From NCBI GenBank assembly GCA_003024985.2, contig PXIH01S0004176.1: 10,249 nucleotides of DNA. One strand, 5' to 3'. This document shows, one piece after another, positions 7,218 to 10,249 of the stretch. This DNA comes from Euperipatoides rowelli. Taxonomy: Eukaryota; Onychophora; Udeonychophora; Euonychophora; Peripatopsidae. The notes beneath the pieces are model-generated. The model was given only the letters and a program-made list of their open reading frames with translations, made no database searches and had not been told where the DNA came from. The position numbers and the translations under genes were made by a program. The number at the start of each line of letters is the position of its first letter. Position 1 is the stretch's first letter.

Positions 7218-9060
7218 CTAACCAAGTTCCTTTATCACTTGCTTTTCTTTTAATTTGTGCTTGCTTCTGAATAACAGATGCTTGGTTCTTACTTTATGAA
7301 AACTATTCTTTTCAATAGCTTGTTTCAGTTTTGCCCGAGCTTCACCAAAGAGATGTTTGGTAGCCTTTATGTCATCATCCTCCTTTTTTTTAAAACTAGT
7401 ATTTCCTGTTCTTTTCTTTCTAAAAGGGATTTTTCTTTTTAAAATTGTTTTTTAAGTTTTTCCTCAGCTTCCTTTCTTGTTTTTTTCTTCTGTTGTCTTT
7501 CAAGATCTTTCTTTTTCTCTCTCTCTCTCTTCGTTTAAAAAGGCATGTTAGTAAATCCCTTCTTCTCTAGCTAGCCATGATAGCTCTGTAGTTAAACACT
7601 CATTCAGGTTTGAAATCATAAAGCTTCAAGTAATGTTAACAATGAATTTAAAGTTATCTGGCATAAATTAGAACTAGCCACAGGCATTAAATTAGCAGAT
7701 GTAGAGAAATTCCTTTCCACGTCTGAATTGCCATGAGACAAAGCTAAAGCAATCTTTAAAACTTTTGCTCTTGTGGAAAATTTTGGTAAATCTTCACTGT
7801 ATCTAAACTGAAACACATTTTGCCAGTACTACCCACTCTCTTCTTTGGGTCTTTTTCAAAATCAATATCATGTTGTGTTTTGGTCAATTGTAAAAGTCTC
7901 CATTCATTTTCCAAAACATCATAGTCAACTTCAAAGGGTAGGCATTTTGATACTTTGGCAATATCTGTACAGCTCATTGTTGAAGACCTTTCTCTTTTGG
8001 GCTCAAAATCTAAACAATTTCAATTTAGAAACACCATGTTCTTTCATGTGATTTACTAAGTATTTACATGCTGAAATAAAATGTTTCAGTGCATTTAATT
8101 TTAATTCAAGTGAAGTTCTGTCATGGTAGAAATTAAGCTCTTGAAACACAGTTTCCCCACATTCTACACTATGTAGAGGTAACAGATTTTCCTCTTGANA
8201 ACACATTTCAATATTCAAATTTCCAAATTTTTCTGGCAAATTTTTTTTCTTGCATACTCGATTAGCTAATAGATAAACAGCTACAGTATGTCATCACCAA
8301 ACTCTTCAAGTCCTTTGCCATGTGTGTTGTGAAAATATGAATGTTACGTTTCGCTGGAAAAAAATGAACGGTTACATTCAAAGCTGACTTTCTCAAACAT
8401 CAAACGGAAGACATTTATGTTCATATTGGGTCCAACACTCGCAAGCATAAAATATTCAGAGAAAAACATTGGATAGGGCTTCATTTAATTTGTAAAAATG
8501 TGAGCAGCAGTAGCACTTCCCATTAAAATAAACTTTCCAGTGATTGACAACTACCCATACTTGCTTTTGCTTGCAGACCAATAATGTACAATTGTGTTAA
8601 TTTTTTTTTACTTGCAGCATTTGTTGTTTCATCAACATGGAAAAATGACTATCATTCATATATTTTTAAATGTCTTCTCTTGAATATGGTCCAAGGGTAT
8701 CATTTAACTAATATCTAGGCTTAGTTCGAGAAAGTTTACTTAGTTTGGGAAAGTTTAAAGTCATTAAAGCTTTCACCATGGAAAATATTTTTAAATAGTT
8801 CTCCAATATCATCACAGGTTCTTGCAGAAAATTGTAGCATACACAGTCATGACCCACTTGATTTCAAGATTCCTTTATATCAAATAATTTGATCTGAAGA
8901 ACAACTAAGCACACTAGTTGGAACAAGTCAACCATAGTTGATGTGGTGGAAGTTTGACACTGCTTTCTTTTACATATTTTGAGTAGGCCTATTAACATGT
9001 TGGGTTACAGCTTGAAACCTTTTTTGTTCAACAATAAACACTTTTTGGCACATCAAACAG
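7218..9060 (-). pseudogene. Decayed hAT transposase (zinc finger, catalytic core, dimerisation domain, K/E-rich tail)
   Basis: hAT transposases cut out and reinsert their element in the nucleus. Reading right to left, a BED-like finger CLMCQKVFIVEQKRFQAVTQH lies near 9060-8993 with its last ligand lost. A segment with CDDIGELFKNIFHGESF follows at about 8800-8750. Broken core sequence comes next, including a frame 8239-8003 (NLNIEMC, CKYLVNHMKEHG) interrupted by N8199. The dimerisation domain is at 7816-7616, with SHGNSDVERNFS at about 7738-7703. A Lys/Glu/Arg-rich tail follows at about 7540-7218, with DDDIKATKHLFGEARAKLKQ and a TAG at 7220-7218. The pattern fits the large-family hATs with an SHGNxDVER motif and an alpha-helical tail, related to animal ZBED/KIAA1586-like proteins. 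Stops and frameshifts throughout mean it is non-functional. Confidence 0.82.
7517..7530. repeat. (CT)7 microsatellite inside the transposase tail
   Basis: Seven CT units. On the minus strand they read GAGAGA and encode alternating Arg and Glu within the charged tail of the transposase, so the repeat probably arose by slippage in a naturally RE/KE-rich coding region. Confidence 0.85.
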
Positions 9061-9560
9061 TACAATTAAGACCCACTATATTTTCTTCCCTACTCCTTTA
9101 CTTTATGTCCTCTTCCATCATCTCTTTCAAACCATTCATTGCATATTTTTACACCAACCCATAATTAGTTGTCAAAGTCTATTTTCGTTCACATTGACTA
9201 TATTTTTTTAAAGATTTATTTAGAAGATTGAAAGCTATGAAAATTTGCCCAAAATGGTTGATAAAGCCAACATGCAATATTGACTCTAGAGGAAAGGTCC
9301 CAGAATGAATGAAAGAGTGGGGGTCTGGGAGGCTGATTGCAGTGGATGTTCAGGGTGGCTGATCATCCACTGAGTGATGGAGGCACCACATCCCTATGCC
9401 AATATGAATATTGAATAAGAATTAAAAGTTTTGATTCTCATTTAAACTTAAGAAATCAACAAGTAAATTGAAAAATTTTAAAAATTTGAAAATAGCCTAC
9501 TGTATATAAAAATTTGAAAAAGTGAAACCAAATAGTTACCATTTGATAAAAATAAAAAAA
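9061..9560. other. hAT 5' region upstream of the transposase fragments
   Basis: This lies inside the hAT element, between the zinc-finger remnant and the right subterminal repeats. It would hold the promoter and leader of the transposase. A markedly less AT-rich island lies at about 9290-9400, containing the near-perfect inverted repeat agtggatgttc / gatcatccact (9341-9351 and 9361-9371, 10 of 11 paired). I see no convincing coding sequence. Confidence 0.5.
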
Positions 9561-9633
9561 GTGAATTTAGTGATCATTTTGCAAAAATAGTGACCAATAG
9601 TGACCGAACCTGAAAATAGTGACTTTAGTGACC
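9561..9633 (+). repeat. Right subterminal AGTGA motif cluster of the hAT element
   Basis: Six AGTGA motifs in one orientation occur in 73 bp: gtgaattt, agtgatca, tagtgaccaa, tagtgaccga, tagtgacttt and agtgacc. The last pair forms the 19-bp repeat shared exactly with 6817-6835. The cluster ends 14 bp from the terminus. Confidence 0.75.
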
Positions 9634-9647
9634 AATTACCATGCCTG

Positions 9648-10249
9648 TTTTTTTTTAGGAAGTTACCAAAACTGCAATTACTTTTTAGTGAAGAGTTTCT
9701 GTAAATGAGTAAATTCTATTTTATTTTCAGAATGAGATCAGGAAAAGAAGTCTTTTCTCTAGCCTCATTTGGGTGATAAAATAAATAATTTGTTTCACTG
9801 ATCTTATTGGAATTCTCATGAACCTTTAGGGGATTGTATCCCAGATTAGGGATCTTTGCTTTAGTTCTGTTATTCAAATTTTTTATGAAAATTTATTTTC
9901 AAAACTAAATATTACATCGTTCATAATTTTAAAGCCCCACCTCAAAAATTAATTAGATGAGGGAGAGGGAGGATAAAATAGAAGTTCCAAAAGTAAACAA
10001 TTTCTACGATTTAAAATTCTCAATCCTAGCTGATGTTTAAGAATACCGTACTACAGTGTTTATTGTATTGTATACATAACCTTGAAATTTTAGGAATCGG
10101 TTAATCTAATGATGTATTCGGTCGTTAATCGGATATCACCCTATTAATAGACTATTATTTGTGTATGTATTTTTTGTTTATACATTCAAATAAACCTCTA
10201 TATTTTAACGGAAAAAATAGCCTTACAATATTACCCTACAAAAGACAAA
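9648..10249. other. AT-rich flank, no supported gene
   Basis: After the T9 run there is a possible plus-strand acceptor (ttctattttattttcag, AG at 9729-9730) followed by only 17 codons before a stop. On the minus strand no block has both a good acceptor and a donor in the phase needed by the exon at 6423-6493. A patch with more CpG (about 10095-10140) has no recognisable content. Confidence 0.45.

Larger units (their letters stand above)
6784..9647 (-). mobile_element. 2.86-kb hAT DNA transposon, formerly autonomous
   Basis: The left end starts CAGGCATGGTA (6784-6794). The right end reads taccatgcctg (9637-9647), its exact 11-bp inverse. Each terminus abuts a T run (6774-6783 and 9648-9656), so the 8-bp duplication expected for hAT is probably TTTTTTTT. 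Inside, on the minus strand, are the remains of a single transposase gene from a zinc finger to a coiled tail. The length is normal for an autonomous hAT. Both termini carry clusters of AGTGA motifs, the likely transposase binding sites. The element is inactive: the transposase has many stops and frameshifts. Confidence 0.85.

Noticed and set aside
7845-8051. Open frame on the plus strand, 68 codons
   Set aside because: It is antisense to the hAT transposase fragments, which have recognisable motifs on the minus strand.
8979-9164. Open frame on the plus strand, 61 codons
   Set aside because: It lies antisense to the zinc-finger remnant of the hAT transposase, and its residues match no family I know. 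It is a shadow.
9731-9784. Possible plus-strand terminal exon after ttttattttcag
   Set aside because: Only 17 codons before the stop, no partner exon on the plus strand, and no recognisable peptide.
1-10249. CRISPR array, tRNA or rRNA genes, prokaryotic operon, or a viral or defence system
   Set aside because: No evenly spaced direct repeats, no cloverleaf or rRNA core sequences and no dense open frames were seen. The gypsy and hAT remnants account for the recognisable mobile coding pieces.

Overview
The window is about 70% A+T, with no bacterial-style gene packing, no ribosome binding sites and no operons. It holds eukaryotic transposable elements of several classes, and short coding blocks bounded by GT/AG splice signals. 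It is most likely intronic and flanking DNA of a metazoan, probably an invertebrate (hAT, Ty3/gypsy and Helitron remnants together). I cannot name the species. Two undetermined bases (N) lie at 1221 and 8199.

Host gene: the minus strand carries three short blocks, read right to left, that look like consecutive exons: 6423-6493, 3102-3276 and 766-931 (ending in a stop). Each has good splice signals. Their reading frames join without a break across both inferred introns: phase 1 meets a 2-nt start, and phase 2 meets a 1-nt start. Together they would encode the last ~136 residues of a protein I do not recognise. A further minus-strand exon candidate with a consensus donor lies at 180-263.

Mobile elements: a hAT terminus at 1-72; a 343-bp hAT MITE with a perfect 8-bp target duplication (3445-3787); a Helitron 3' end (3829-3854, minus); a broken gypsy gag (4610-5298, minus) behind its own LTR (5316-5528, minus); the 3' end of a gypsy pol (5533-5901, plus) running into a related LTR (5874 to ~6122, plus); and a 2.86-kb hAT element (6784-9647) with a decayed minus-strand transposase. 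The MITE, Helitron end and gypsy pieces all lie in the inferred 3.1-kb intron between 6423 and 3276. The large hAT lies upstream of the first visible exon, probably in the preceding intron.

The rest (932-3101, 3855-4609, 6123-6422, 6543-6783, 9656-10249) is AT-rich sequence in which I see no gene. There is no sign of a new defence or biosynthetic system. The points most worth following up are the phase-consistent host exons, the perfect hairpin over the gypsy gag start codon, and the head-to-interior junction of two gypsy copies.
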